Below are positions 46,907 through 58,680 of a stretch of DNA of 64,000 bases, piece by piece. How positions within the stretch are numbered: position 1 is the stretch's first letter; the number at the start of each line of letters is the position of its first letter. Origin of the DNA: Pogonophryne albipinna (Eukaryota; Chordata; Actinopteri; Perciformes; Artedidraconidae); the NCBI GenBank assembly GCA_028583405.1, contig JAPTMU010000085.1, positions 173,863 to 237,862 on the forward strand. The letters run 5' to 3'. Position numbers and translations under genes: made by a program. The notes beneath the pieces were generated by a model. That model made no database searches. It was not told where the DNA came from and saw nothing but the letters and a program-made list of their open reading frames with translations.

Positions 46907-48075
46907 GTTTGGGAAAGAATAGTTTGTGTGAAATCTTCCTTGAGAAATTAAAGGAGTGAAGTTAGGTGGAAGATAAAAAGTGATTCTGACCTTGACTAGT
47001 TCCGAGGCTCTCACGCTTCACTTAGGAGTAAAATGGGACGGAAGAGCCGACCCACATCTCCGCCCCAAATATGTCCATATATACTGTTGTTTATTCATGC
47101 AAAATGCCCCCTGTTTCTGACTGGCTGGTCCCGATACCTGTATCGCACGGCAGTGGAGCGGGGAGCCCGGAGTGCTCTGTTACAGGGCACTCTGTATTTC
47201 GTATTGTGTTTTTTACCATTAAAATCAGATTATTGTTATAACTTTTATGCCGGTGTTTTGAACTCCTTCTCTTATTAATCTGACCAGGCTCATCTAACGG
47301 ACGGCGCGGAGCAGAGGTGGGCTTTAAGCCACCACTACTGTGTTTGTTCCAACAGGGTAAAGTGTCTTGCCCATTGATCTGATGATCAACGCTCTAACCA
47401 CTGCGCTAAAACCACCCCATAATAGCCCAACATTAGCCGCCTTTAAGTTAGCGGTGGTGACGTGTCATGCAGTGACGTGTGGTGAGGTTCATGGCTGGTG
47501 AGACACGGACTCTTTCAGAGTCAGATATACAAATTATATTTTTACCTTAATCGAAATATTCAGTTATTTGCAAAAAGCTTTTTTAGTCTGATGTTTCGAT
47601 AAATTGTAAACAGACCTTTCAACAAAAGGATACCCAAAAAATGTAGTTTCATTTAAATATTGGATTGTTCTTTCTTAGTAAGATCCCATTTTCATTACAA
47701 ATGTGGTCTTACCTTGACTTGAAGATGAAGTCCATGCTCTCCTTCTGGACAACAATCTCTATTACTGGTTTGTAAAAGTCCTCCTTATCTTCCTCTAGTT
47801 TCAAAAGCCTAGCTTGTTGTTTGCGTCTACCGTCTCTGCGTAGAATAACAGTAGCAACAAGAACCTGTGGGCTCACTTGCGCCCCCTTCAGTGCGGCAGA
47901 GGTTATGGCTGCCTCCCTGGTGCTTTTTTCATTGCCGTTGTATGATGAGACCAGCGAGCTTAAATATCATATATACGTGAAATAAGTTATTTAGAGACTA
48001 TGGATGGCGAGGATAAATGTAATAAAGGGATCTACAAACATTACATGTGTGACTGAGATGCTAACAGGCATGCGC
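46907..48075. other. Intergenic DNA of copy B
   Basis: Counterpart of 23106-24275 with the same SINE fragment (about 47365-47430) and stray 72-bp unit (47420-47480). No gene. Confidence 0.5.
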
Positions 48076-48186
48076 TTAGGGCCCGCGCTCCGGGCCAGTT
48101 TCTGTGGGGTAACGCATCTGAGGTGAGGCAGATCTCATCTCTGCCTCACCTCACCCCACAGTAACTGGCTGGAGCGCGGGCCCTAA
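48076..48186. mobile_element. Foldback (palindromic) element, copy B, complete
   Basis: About 111 bases with perfect outer arms TTAGGGCCCGCGCTCC and GGAGCGCGGGCCCTAA. The inner arms are GGCCAGTTTCTGTGGGG and CCCCACAGTAACTGGC, and the centre GAGGTGAGGCAGA pairs with TCTGCCTCACCTC. Outer TTA/TAA could be a 3-bp target site as for PIF/Harbinger elements, but in a palindrome that cannot be distinguished from arm sequence. Confidence 0.75.
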
Positions 48187-48506
48187 ATAAGTGCCCGCGC
48201 TAATTTAGTGGCCGTGCTCCAGCCAGTTTCTGTGGGGTTACGTGAGGCAGAGCTCGTTCCTGCCTCACTTCTCAGCGCTCCGAGTTTGCCGATTTCGACA
48301 CAGAAATCACTTTTACAACAGAGATCAGTGGAGACATTTATTTGTTGTTTCTCCCCTGACTGCATGTCGCTGCTGTCATGTGACCGTGCTGTAGTTCCTA
48401 TATAGCCCAACGCTAGCTTCTTACTTCAGAAATCATAAAGTGGTGTTAATATGTGGGTATCTTCTGCTTCTATAAGGCCCAGAGAGTATGAGCTATTTTA
48501 ATCAGA

Positions 48507-48811
48507 TAGATAGAATCGGAGGGATGAAACCCTCTTTAATGGTCACACATACACAGCACACACAGTGACATTTGTTCTGTTTAACCCATCCTAGTACCAG
48601 GAACAGTGGGCAGCTATTGCACAGCGCCCGGGAGCAATGGGAGTGGGGGGGGGGTTGTCCGACGCCTGGCTCAAGGGTGCCACGGTAGGGCCCAGGAGGT
48701 GAACTGGGCCCTCTCCAAGTAGCAGTGCACACTCCATATTTAGGTCTGGTCGGGGACTTGAACCAGCGACCCTACGGCTCCCAGTCCAAGCCCCTACTTA
48801 CTGAGCCACTG
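48507..48811 (-). mobile_element. tRNA-derived SINE (copy B)
   Basis: Duplicate of 24682-24986 with the same A-box and B-box-like sequences on the minus strand. Confidence 0.75.
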
Positions 48812-49213
48812 GAGGAATTAAGCACAGTTTGAGTGAGGGAAACTAACTCTATTAGAGCTATTATTATTTTTACTACTTTTAGGACCCTATGATTTAAATA
48901 AGGGACTGGGAAGTTAATGTACCTCAAAAAACTAAAGGCTTGTATTTTTGGGCCCCATATTATCACATGTATTAAACCATTTGTTGGTGGTATTGACATC
49001 ATTCAAATTGAAATGTGTTGTTGTTACTCACTGTGAAACAGGCTGCACCTTTTTACACGACCATAACAACAAATGGCATCTAAGAATACAAATGGTAGTA
49101 ATCCTATAATTATGAACTGTTGCATAAGACACACATCACACGTGAGCCTGCGACTTCTTTCATGCTGTCTAAAGTAAACTGCATGTTTGCTACAGGGGAA
49201 TGAAACGTGCAAA

Positions 49214-49252
<39 letters not shown>
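49214..49252. repeat. (AC)n microsatellite, copy B
   Basis: About 38 bases against about 150 in copy A. Confidence 0.97.
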
Positions 49253-49253
<1 letters not shown>

Positions 49254-49596
49254 CCAGTTTCATGAAAACAACATTTATTTGGAGGTAAATAGGAATGTCC
49301 ATATTTCATACTCCTTGTTCACACTTTAATAATACACGTCTAAACTAAATAGAAACAGCTTTGAGGGAAAAAGGTATTTTCTTTTTGGAGGTTTAGACAC
49401 AACAGAAGAACGTAGGGTCAGTGAAACATCATGTTGATCATATAGCTTTGCTTCATATAGAATATTAAAGTATAATTAAAGAAACATAAGAACAGACAAC
49501 GGGAGGTGAGCTTTCAGTGAACGAGACACGTCATTAGAGTTAATACTGCTGAAGTCAGGGTCCTTTCATTCTCTTTCTCTGCAATCTCTTGATGAC

Positions 49597-50523
49597 CTAC
49601 ACTTCTCCGTACAACAGGCGCTTACATATGATGCGGATTTTAGACATCTTCAGCCCGTACAGGACTGGGGTAAAGAGAGGCTGGCATGTTAGAAAGTACA
49701 GGGATAATAAAACGCGCAGCATGTTGGGAACACTGCTCATATCAAACCTGCTCTGTAATATCTGGAAAAAACCTCCAAAGGAGAAGTTAAGCAGGGAAGC
49801 GAGGTGAGGTGTGCAGGTACTGAGAGCTTTCTGTCTGGTCTGTTTGGAGCCAGAGAAACACACTCTGAGGATCCTCATGTACGTGTAGAGGATTAAAAGC
49901 AGAGGAATGATGATGGAGATGACCGTGTAAAAGAGCCCATAAATGTTATTGACCCTGGTGTCAGAGCAGGCCAGCTTAACAATGGAGTAATTCCCACAGT
50001 ACACTTTGTTAATGATGTTCCCACACAGCGTTAAAGACACACTTAAGGATATCAGAACAACAATTGCAAGAAAAGGGAACAACCATGACACTGCAATAAG
50101 AAAATAAGCTTTGTTAGAAGTCATACGTGTGTTATATTGCAGAGGATAACAGATAGCAAGATATCTGTCATAAGACATGACGGCTAAATTAAAAAATTCC
50201 ACACACACATATGTATACACAGAATAAACCTGCAGGAAGCAGAGCGGAGCAGAGACAGTGTGAATGTCAGAGAGGATCTGAACCAGAAGGAATGGAAACA
50301 ACCCTGTGCTACCATACAGTTCATTTACAAACAGGCTGCACAGAAAAAGGTACATAGGTTCATGTAAGCTCCTGTTCACACAGATAACCACAATCAGCAA
50401 CACGTTGGCACCTATGATACAAACATACAAAGCAAGAATGATCAGGAAATAAAGGTATTTCAAAACCCCCGTGTCAGAGTATGCAGTCAGTATAAAATAG
50501 GAAGCTTCCGTAGAGTTCACCAT
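49597..50523 (-). CDS. Olfactory receptor, 7TM GPCR (copy B, OR-7)
   Basis: Duplicate of OR-3, intact, 308 residues from MVNST. An in-frame stop just upstream (TTTAG in the 5' UTR) confirms this start. The OR signatures are complete: GAN, LHEPMY, MSYDRYLAIC, KALSTCTPHL and PLFTPVLYG. It differs from OR-3 in patches. LQVYS, NTRMTS and FLAIVV agree with OR-5 in the same block, and LTLCGNIINKVYC in ECL2 agrees with OR-2/OR-4/OR-6. This suggests that short conversion tracts have overwritten parts of the gene. Confidence 0.95.
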   Translation of the reverse strand: MVNSTEASYFILTAYSDTGVLKYLYFLIILALYVCIIGANVLLIVVICVNRSLHEPMYLFLCSLFVNELYGSTGLFPFLLVQILSDIHTVSAPLCFLQVYSVYTYVCVEFFNLAVMSYDRYLAICYPLQYNTRMTSNKAYFLIAVSWLFPFLAIVVLISLSVSLTLCGNIINKVYCGNYSIVKLACSDTRVNNIYGLFYTVISIIIPLLLILYTYMRILRVCFSGSKQTRQKALSTCTPHLASLLNFSFGGFFQILQSRFDMSSVPNMLRVLLSLYFLTCQPLFTPVLYGLKMSKIRIICKRLLYGEV

Positions 50524-51582
50524 GATCCTCCTGTTGTTAAAGATTTAGAAGTTTATGTTAAAGATGAGCACAGATACAGCATTATTCAACAACTATACAT
50601 CAACAACAGAAACCTGTGTCAAATGTGAAACAAATGTCAGACAACAGTTGTGTTTCACCTGCTACTCCTGAGCTGGAGTCACGGCCAGAGCTCATGACAG
50701 GGACCTTTACTATCTGACAATATGTGGAGGGGGGGAGACACAGTGTGGGAGGGGTTTCACTGGGCAGATCTCAAAGAACAAACTGTTTTCTAATAATTAC
50801 TGACTGATGTGAAAACCTCAAAGATTTTTTGGTTAAATGTCATTAGCTTATCTCAGTAAAATGTCCCTGGTAAAAGATTGTCTCAATCGCTTCAGACAGC
50901 ATCAGTGAACGAACCAAAACCCAGATGGTGGCAGCCAAGAACCACGAGGGGTACGCTCCAAAACCAAGGTGGCAATGTGCAAAGACGGAGAAAGTGACTG
51001 TCCCACCTTTGGATAGCCAAGGTGTAAAATGGGTTTGCTTCTTCCGCATTGACGCTGATAAACACTCCTTTGGGGGGCAAGTTCCCAGACCCATAGATCA
51101 GTGAGGGGTCCCTACATTGACTCCTTTTTCTTTTGGGCACTTTTTGAAAGAAAGCAAGGTTAAAGCATCTTCCGTTGCAAAAATACAGATTTTCAAAGTT
51201 TGGGCTTTTTTAAAGGCCTTTTTGCACAAATCCACCAGAAGGCCCCCTCTTTGAAGAGTTTCCACTGAACTCCCTCTACAGTGTAAATAGCTCAAAGAGC
51301 CCTATGGCTAATTTATTGATCAGAATGAAGCATCCTGAAGATACTTTCCCACCTTTCACTCCAGGGGAAGGGTGGGGGTCAGGCTGGGATTGACCCAGGA
51401 AAGGGCACTCTAAGTCGGATGTCAGGCCTGGCTCAATGACCCCCTTTCCTGGAAGGCTTGACTGAATGTAAGACAAATGGACTGAGTTCTGAAACTTGGA
51501 GATGTTGGTCTCTGGGGGCCCAGGAACGTGTCCTGTAATTTTCGGCCTCATGGAGGCATGCATCTTGAAGACACAGCCCCTG
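50524..51582. other. 5' region of OR-7 and right end of copy B
   Basis: Counterpart of 26810-27869, including the candidate 5' UTR intron. No additional gene. Sequence continuity with copy A ends at 51582. Confidence 0.5.
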
Positions 51583-51800
51583 AGGGGCGAAGGCCACAGC
51601 GGGCGAACTCAGGGGGCCGAGCATGAGGGCAAAGGCAGCGGCTGGAAGAGTCAGGGGGCCGGGCCCGAGGGCGAGGGCCGCGGCCGAGAAAGTCAGGGGG
51701 CCGGGCTCGAGGGCGAAGACTGCGTCACTCAGGGGGCCGGGCTCGAGGGCGAAGACCGCGGCTCTCAGGGGGCCGGGCTCGAGGGCGAAGACTGCGGCAC

Positions 51801-54608
51801 TCAGGGGGCCGGGCTCGAAGGCGGTGACGGGACAACTCCGGAGTACGGGCAGGAAGGCGCTGACGGGACAGCTCCGGAGGCCGGGCGGGACCCGGTGTCG
51901 GCCGGACAGGAAACAGAGCTGGTGGGACAGGCTTCGGCAGGATCCCCCACGGAAGAGGACCAGGAGTTGGCAGGACCCCCGGCGAGACAGGTGATGGCGG
52001 GACCTCCAACGGAACAAGACATGGGATTGGCAGGACTCTCAGCGGGACCTCCAACGGAACAGGACATGGGGTTGGCAGGACTCTCAGCGGAACCCCCAAC
52101 GACACAGGACATGGAGTTGGCAGGACCCCCGGCAGAAGAGTTGTCGGCGGGACCTCCAATGGCACAGGACATAGGGTTGGCAGGACCCCCGGCAGAGGAG
52201 TAGTCAGCGAGACCCCCAATGGGACAGGACATAGGGTTGGCAGCAGGGTTTCCGTTAGCCGGTAATTACCGGTTTTTAGCTGGTAAAATGTATTAAAAAC
52301 CGGTAAATTCAAAACCTGCCGGTCAAAATGTCTGGTAATAATTAGGGATGCTCCGATAGATCGGCCGCCGGTCATTATCGGCCGATATTCACTCTTGATA
52401 GTTTGATCGGTGCTCTCTATAAAGGCCGATCAGGAGAGCTGGATCTGATCGATATGGACATAAACGCGAGTGAAGTATAACCGGACGCGAGAGAGAGATC
52501 AGATCAGCTGCTGAGTCAGACCGAGACAGCAGCTCTGCATAATCACCTGAAGCCCCGCCTCTGTTTAGCGAGCTGCAGGAGCTGCATGAGAAACTGACGG
52601 GCTGTCAGGAGAGAGAGGGAGGGAGAGAGAGAGAGAGAGAGAGGGAGAGAGAGGGAGGGAGGGAGAGGGGAAAAGAGAGGATACGTTTCTCCCGTGTTAT
52701 TATTCAAAGTTGATGTAAACTTTTCAATAATGTACGTTATCTACTACAAGTAGTTTGTTTGAATGTAATAATTATGTTGTTTGTTGTGGAATAATTTATT
52801 GAAAAATGAATCTGAATTTTTCGATCTGTTACGATTATAAACTGAAGCAATATAAAAATGAGCCCTGTGAACTGAGTTTTAAACATCAGCATATCCGCTC
52901 ATAGTCCGGTAATTACCTGCTAACGGAAACTCTGCTACACAACTCTTATTATTATTAGTGAAATATGAGGTAAGTTTCAAATTTGTCCGTTAAAATAAAT
53001 TCTGCCCGGACATTTGACCGGCGAGAAAAAATCCTAGCGGAAACTCTGGTTGGCAGGACCCCCGGCAGAAGAGTAATTGGCGGAACCCCCAACGGGACAG
53101 GACATGGAGTTGGCAGGACCCCCAGCGGAAGAGTAGTCGGCGGGACCCCCAATGGGACAGGACATGGAGCTGGCAGGACCCCCAGCGGAACCTCCAACGG
53201 CACACGACATAGGGTTGGCAGGACCCCCGGCAGAAGAATCGTCGGCGGGGCCTCCAACGGCATGGGACATAGGGTTGGCAGGACCCCCGGCAGAAGAGTA
53301 GTCGGCGGGACCTCCAACGGCACAGAACATAGGGTTGGCAGGAACCCCGGAAGAAGAGTAGTCGGCGGGGTCTCCAACGGCACAGAACATAGGATTGGCA
53401 TGACCCCCGGCAGAAGAATCGTCGGCGGGGCCTCCAACGGCACGGGACATAGGGTTGGCAGGACCCCCGGCAGAAGAATCGTCGGCGGGGCCTCCAACGG
53501 CACAGGACATGGAGTAGGGACTTGAGAGGGGACTCGAGAGGTGACTTGAAAGGGGACTTGAGAGGGAACTTGAGAGGAGACTCGAGAGGGAACTCGAGAG
53601 GAGGCTCGAGAGGTGACTTGAGAGGGAACTCGAGAGATGACTTGAGAGGGGACTCGAGAGGTGACTTGAGAGGGGACTCGAGAGGGAACTTGAGAGGGAA
53701 CTCGAGTGGGAACTCGAGAGGAGACTTGAGGGGAGACTTGAGAGGGGACTTGAGGAAACTGGAGAGGGGACTCGAGAGGGAACTCGAGAGGTGGCTTGAG
53801 AGGGGGCTCGAGAGGGGACTCGAGAGGGAACTTGAGCGGGGACTCGAGAGGAAACTGGAAAGGGGACTAGAGAAGTGACTAGAGAAGGGACTAAAGAAGG
53901 GACTTGGGAAGGGACTAGAGGAGGGACTAGAGGAGGGACTAGAGAGGGGACTTGAGAAGGGACTAGAGAAGGGACTAGGGAAGTGACTAGAGAAGGGACT
54001 TGAGAAAGGACTAGAGAAGGGACTAGGGAAGTGACTAGAGGAGGGACTTGAGAAGGGACTAGAGAAGGGACTAGAGAAGGGACTTGAGTTGAGACTAGAG
54101 GAGGGACCATAGCTGCTGGGGCCGGAACCAGGGCCGGAACCATGGCTTCTGGGGCTGGGACCATGGCTGCTGGGGCCGGTACCGGAGCCGGAACCATGGC
54201 TGCTGGGGCTAGGACCGGAGCCGGAACCATGGCTGCCGGGGCTGGAATCCTGAACTTGCGTTTCCTTCCATGCTGCCTTGAAGCCTTGTGGAGGCTCAGA
54301 GGTCCTCCAAAGGCCAGACGAGACCCAGCGAAAGGGTCCTTGAAAGGAGCCTTATTGGGAACTGAAGCTGGCAGGGGGCTAGCATGCCTGGGTCTAGCAG
54401 GCCGGGAAACAGGTTTGACCTCAAAGCTACCGAAAAAGTCCTCCACCCACTCGGGTAGTAACTCCTTTAACCAGGGCCTTGAGGTTACTTCTTGGCGTGC
54501 CGTTGAGATAATTGACTGCCTCTCTTCTCTACTGGAGGCATATCGACAGTCGTTTATAAAGCATATTAAATTGTACGTCACCTCGTACAGGCTGTCTGCT
54601 GGGTCCAT
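51801..54608 (-). pseudogene. Gag-position low-complexity ORF, copy 1, split by hAT
   Basis: Starts at ATG 54608 (MDPADSLYEV). About 75 non-repetitive residues with an aromatic/acidic patch (LPEWVEDFFGSFEV) may be a small folded domain. Tandem peptide repeats follow: PAAMVPAP, LVPSQVPS, SSxL runs (12-bp DNA period) and a 20-residue GGPADDSSAGGPANPMS repeat (60-bp DNA period). A hAT insertion at 52244-53048 adds a stop after 524 codons. Beyond the insertion the same frame continues to a stop at 51801. Function is unknown; the position after the LTR suggests a Gag-like role. Confidence 0.55.
52244..53048. mobile_element. hAT-like element inserted in copy 1 ORF
   Basis: 805 bases bounded by CAGGGTTTCCGTTAG and (complement of right end) CAGAGTTTCCGCTAG, flanked by a perfect 8-bp direct repeat GTTGGCAG (52236-52243, 53049-53056); 8 bp is the hAT hallmark. 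There is no transposase ORF. Inside are a second terminal-like sequence ending at 52934 (CTGCTAACGGAAACTCTG), a segment TTAGGGATGCTCCGATAG typical of another fish hAT-like end (about 52342), and a purine-rich GA/GGGA tract (52610-52680). It is therefore composite or nested. Confidence 0.8.
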
Positions 54609-54626
54609 CTTTTGGTTGGTTCGTTA

Positions 54627-54994
54627 TGTTACGGGTGAGCGAAGCAAGCAGGACCCAAATGCAGATAACACTGAAAATACCTTTATTTCAAGGATACACG
54701 GACAAACAGAACACTGCCCGGTGAACACAGTCACAGAGAAACGACGAACCAACAATGACAGACAGAAAAAACAGAACTTAAATACACACAGGAATAATCA
54801 AGGAAACAAGAGACAGGTGAGGAGGGAGGAGAAAACACAGGGGCACCAGGTGAACACAATCAAGAAAACAGGTAGGAGGGAACACACACAGACAGGAAAC
54901 CAAAGACAGATCTAAACAAGACAAAACACAACGCAGACAGAAAACCAAAGACAGATCTAGACAAGACAAAACACAACACAGACAGATCGTGACA
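54627..54994 (-). repeat. LTR 1 (368 bp), shared between the two internal copies
   Basis: On the minus strand it begins TGTCACGATCTGTCTG and ends GCTCACCCGTAACA. It contains an AATAAA near the end (CTTGAAATAAAGG), a likely polyadenylation signal, and about two of the 45-bp units that are expanded in LTR 2. Confidence 0.75.
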
Positions 54995-55552
54995 TGACCC
55001 CCCCCCCCCCCTCAAGGGACGGATCCCAGACGTCCCAAAACACCAAAAAAGTCCAATAAACGTCCAAAAAAAACAAAAAAACAACGTCCAGCCGGGTGGG
55101 TGGAGGGGGACCGGGGGAGGGACACAAAACTAGGGCCACCAGGGTGGGTGGAGGGGGTCAGGAGGACGGGTTTGGGCTGACTGCCCAGGAGCACAGCGGA
55201 GGGCCCGGAAGGGATCTCGGGCGGAGGGCCCGGGGGCCAGGCAGAGACCATGGAGGGGGTCTCGGGTGGATGGCCCGGGTGCAAGGCAGAGTCCATGGAG
55301 GGGCGAAGGCCACAGCGGGCGAACTCAGGGGGCCGAGCATGAGGGCGAAGGCAGCGGCTGGAAGAGTCAGGGGGCCGAGCATGAGGGCGAGGGCCGCGGC
55401 CGAGAAAGTCAGGGGGCCGGGCTCGAGGGCGAAGACTGCGGCACTCAGGGGGCCGGGCTCGAGGGCGAAGACCGCGGCTCTCAGGGGGCCGGGCTCGAGG
55501 GCGAAGACCGCGGCACTCAGGGGGCCGGGCTCGAAGGCGAAGACCGCGCCTC
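54995..55552 (-). other. 3' untranslated internal region with polypurine tract and 36-bp repeat
   Basis: Next to LTR 1 is a C14 run on the plus strand (polypurine tract on the element strand). Further right, 55370-55560 has about seven copies of a 36-bp unit (CGGGCTCGAGGGCGAAGA then CCGCGGC...). It lies downstream of the Gag-position stop and is therefore probably not translated, though frames stay open because 36 is divisible by 3. A matching array is at 51640-51830. Confidence 0.6.
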
Positions 55553-57328
55553 TCAGGGGGCCGGGCCCGAGGGCGAAGAAGGCGGCGACGGGTCAACTCC
55601 GGAGGACGGGCAGGAAGGCGCTGACGGGACAGCTCCGGAGACCGGGCAGGACCCGGTGTCGGCCGGACAGGAACCAGAGCCGGTGGGACAGGCTTCGGCA
55701 GGATCCCCCACGGAAGAGGACCAGGAGTTGGCAGGACCCCCGGCGAGACAGGTGACGGCGGGACCTCCAACGGAACAAGACATGGGATTGGCAGGACTCT
55801 CAGCGGGACCTCCAACGGAACAGGACATGGGGTTGGTAGGACTCTCAGCGGAACCCCCAACGACACAGGACATGGAGTTGGCAGGACCCCCGGCAGGAGA
55901 GTTGTCGGCGGGACCTCCAACGGGACAGGACATGGAGTTGGCAGGACCCCCAGCGGAAGAGTAGTTGGCGGGACCCCCAACGGGACAGGACATGGAGCTG
56001 GCAGGACCCCCAGGGGAACCTTCAACGGCACACGACATAGGGTTGGCAGGACCCCCGGCAGAAGAGTCGTCGGCGGGGCCTCCAACGGCACGGGACATAG
56101 GGTTGGCAGGACCCCCGGCAGAAGAGTAGTCGGCGGGACCTCCAACGGCACATAACATAGGGTTGGCAGGACCCCCGGAAGAAGAGTAGTCGGCGGGGTC
56201 TCCAACGGCACAGAACATAGGATTGGCATGACCTCCGGCAGAAGAGTAGTCGGCGGGGCCTCCAACGGCACAGAACATGGAGTTGGGACTTGAGAGGGGA
56301 CTCGAGAGGTGACTTGAAAGGGGACTTGAGAGGGAACTTGAGAGGAGACTCGAGAGGGAACTCGAGAGGAGACTTGAGAGGTGACTTGAGAGGGAACTCG
56401 AGAGATGACTTCAGAGGGGACTCGAGAGGTGACTTGAGAGGGAACTCGAGTGGGAACCCGAGAGGAGACTTGAGAGGGGACTTGAGGAAACTGGAGAGGG
56501 GACTCGAGAGGGAACTCGAGAGGTGGCTTGAGAGGGGGCTCGAAAGGGGACTCGAGAGGGAACTTGAGCGGGGACTCGAGAGGAAACTGGAAAGGGGACT
56601 AGAGAAGTGACTAGAGAAGGGACTAAAGAAGGGACTTGGGAAGGGACTAGAGGAGGGACTAGAGAGGGGACTTGGGAAGGGACTAGAGAAGGGACTAGGG
56701 AAGTGACTAGAGGAGGGACTTGAGAAGGGACTAGAGAAGGGACAAGGGAAGTGACAAGAGGAGGGACTTGAGAAGGGACTAGAGAAGGGACTAGAGTAGG
56801 GACTTGAGTTGAGACTAGAGGAGTGACCATGGCTGCTGGGGCCGGAACCAGGGCCGGAACCATGGCTTCTGGGGCTGGGATCATGGCTGCTGGGGCCGGT
56901 ACCGGAGCCGGAACCATGGCTGCTGGGGCTAGGACCGGAGCCGGAACCATGGCTGGCGGGGCTGGAATCCTGAACTTGCGTTTCCTTCCATGCTGCCTTG
57001 AAGCCTTGTGGAGGCTCAGAGGTCCTCCAAGGGCCAGACGAGACCCAGCGAAAGGGTCCTTTAAAGGAGCCTTATTGGGAACTGTGGCCGGCAGGGGGCT
57101 AGCATGCCTGGGGCTAGCAGGCCGGGAAACAGGTTTGACCTCAAAGCTACCGAAAAAGTCCTCCACCCACTCGGGTAGTAACTCCTTTAACCAGGGCCTT
57201 GAGGTTACTTCTTGGCGTGCCGTTGAGATAATTGACTGCCTCTCTTCACTACTGGAGGCATATCGACAGTCGTTTTTAAAGCACATTAAATTGTACGTCA
57301 CCTCGTACAGGCTGTCTGCTGGGTCCAT
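55553..57328 (-). pseudogene. Gag-position low-complexity ORF, copy 2
   Basis: Same protein as copy 1, starting at ATG 57328 (MDPADSLYEV). A single C-to-G change on the element strand makes a TGA at 56411-56413 after 305 codons. The same frame then stays open to the shared stop at 55553-55555. The order of peptide repeats is as in copy 1, with fewer SSxL units. No reverse transcriptase or protease motif is present. The stop and insertion differ between copies, so each decayed independently after the tandem arose. Confidence 0.55.
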
Positions 57329-57603
57329 CTTTTGGTTGGTTCGTTATGTTACGGGTGAGCGAAGCAAGCAGGACCCAAATGCAGATAACACTGAAAATAC
57401 CTTTATTTCAAGGATACACGGACAAACAGAACACTGCACGGTGAACACAGTCACAGACAAACGACGAACCAACAATGACAGACAGAAAAAACAGAACTTA
57501 AATACACACAGGACTAATCAAGGAAACAAGAGACAGGTGAGGAGGGAGGAGAAAACACAGGGGCACCAGGTGAACACAATCAAGAAAATAGGTAGGAGGG
57601 AAC

Positions 57604-58680
57604 CAGAGGTCGCGTTAAGCAAATATTTTCCGTCAATGACGGATTTTTTTTTTGACGTAAAAATCTGAAAGCAGTCCGTCATTTTGACGGATTAGAACAC
57701 AACTCGGAACAGCGCCAACATGTCCACCAGCGGCCCACATTATATTACATCCTTAGTGGACAGGTCGACTGAGGGCGATCTACTCTACTGTAGTCTGTAA
57801 CTATTATTTAGTCATTCACACCCCTGTCCAGTTGGTGGCGAGTGTGTGTGTATTAAGTAGCTATTGTCTAGTCTTGTTTTTGACCTCGTTGATTACCTCG
57901 TTGTTTAACCGGCTTTAGCAATCGCAAAATGTCACGGCAGCTCATCGTCCGAAGCTTTTTTAATAAGCCCAGTAATTGTGATGGTGTGGATACACGAGGT
58001 GAAAAGAGGGGTTGATGCGGTGGAGGATGAAGGACAAACCAGTAAGACTAAAACTGACAACGTTCAGCCAGCGGCAGAGGGGCAAGCAAGTGGCAAGGAG
58101 TTCAAGCGGGAGTACCGGGTTCAGTGGGAGCAAGAGTTTAAGTGGCTGAGAAGGGAAGATGGCAGAATGTTCTGTGACACCTGTCGAGAAGCTAAGATGA
58201 GTAACGGATTTGTCCGAGGGTGCACAGCGATGCAGGAATCAGCGTTCAGGCTACAGCAGGTCAATTGAGTTGTTCTTGTAAATGTTTTGTTCATATTTTG
58301 ATTGTAATTGTCTCATTTAAAACGATGGCATTGTTCATGTTTGCCTGTTGAGGCCCAATGGTCGTGGTGTTTTTAGCGGCCTCTGCCCCCTCTGCTCTGC
58401 TGTCAGTGCAGGAACAAAGAAATCATTCATGTTCGTGTTGACATGAAAAGTGACCACACTCTGTTCATCTTTTTTTTTCTCCATGCCCTTAAAAGTTCTG
58501 TATGAATCATTAAAACATGAATGAATGAACATTTGCTGCTCAGTACCCAAACATACATATTAAATATGTCTCATCTCATCATTAAAACATGAAAAATAAA
58601 AGGACGAGTAAGATTATGACGGAAATTTTACGATCCTGTCCGTCAAAATGAAAAAACGAAAATGTCTAACGCAACCACTG
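57604..58680 (+). mobile_element. hAT element inserted in LTR 2
   Basis: 1077 bases with ends CAGAGGTCGCGTTAAGC and GTCTAACGCAACCACTG (complement CAGTGGTTGCGTTAGAC), flanked by a perfect 8-bp duplication GAGGGAAC (57596-57603 and 58681-58688). It carries a transposase N-terminal fragment only, so it is an internally deleted, non-autonomous copy. Confidence 0.85.
57929..58268 (+). pseudogene. hAT transposase N-terminal fragment (TTF/BED-like zinc finger)
   Basis: An ATG at 57929 opens a frame that shifts by one base in a G run near 58008-58013. Beyond it the frame reads to 58268. The visible domain has the pattern W-x3-F-x-WL ... MFCDTC ... NGFVRGC, like the TTF-type/ZNF862-like zinc finger at the N-terminus of many hAT-derived proteins. 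The catalytic core and dimerisation domain are missing, so it cannot be an active transposase. Confidence 0.65.

Larger units (their letters stand above)
36394..51582. repeat. Segmental duplication, copy B (three ORs)
   Basis: Direct duplicate of 12714-27869 with the same order: OR (+), 22-bp array, 51-bp array, OR (-), 39-bp, 72-bp and 28-bp arrays, foldback, SINE, AC, OR (-). Its right end is fused to the interior of an LTR-element copy at 51582/51583 with at most one or two bases of microhomology. Confidence 0.95.

Noticed and set aside
51496..52203. 235-codon plus-strand frame (and its relatives at 55096-55964)
   Set aside because: Antisense to the retroelement ORF and 36-/60-bp repeats; openness comes from GC-rich repeats of period divisible by three.
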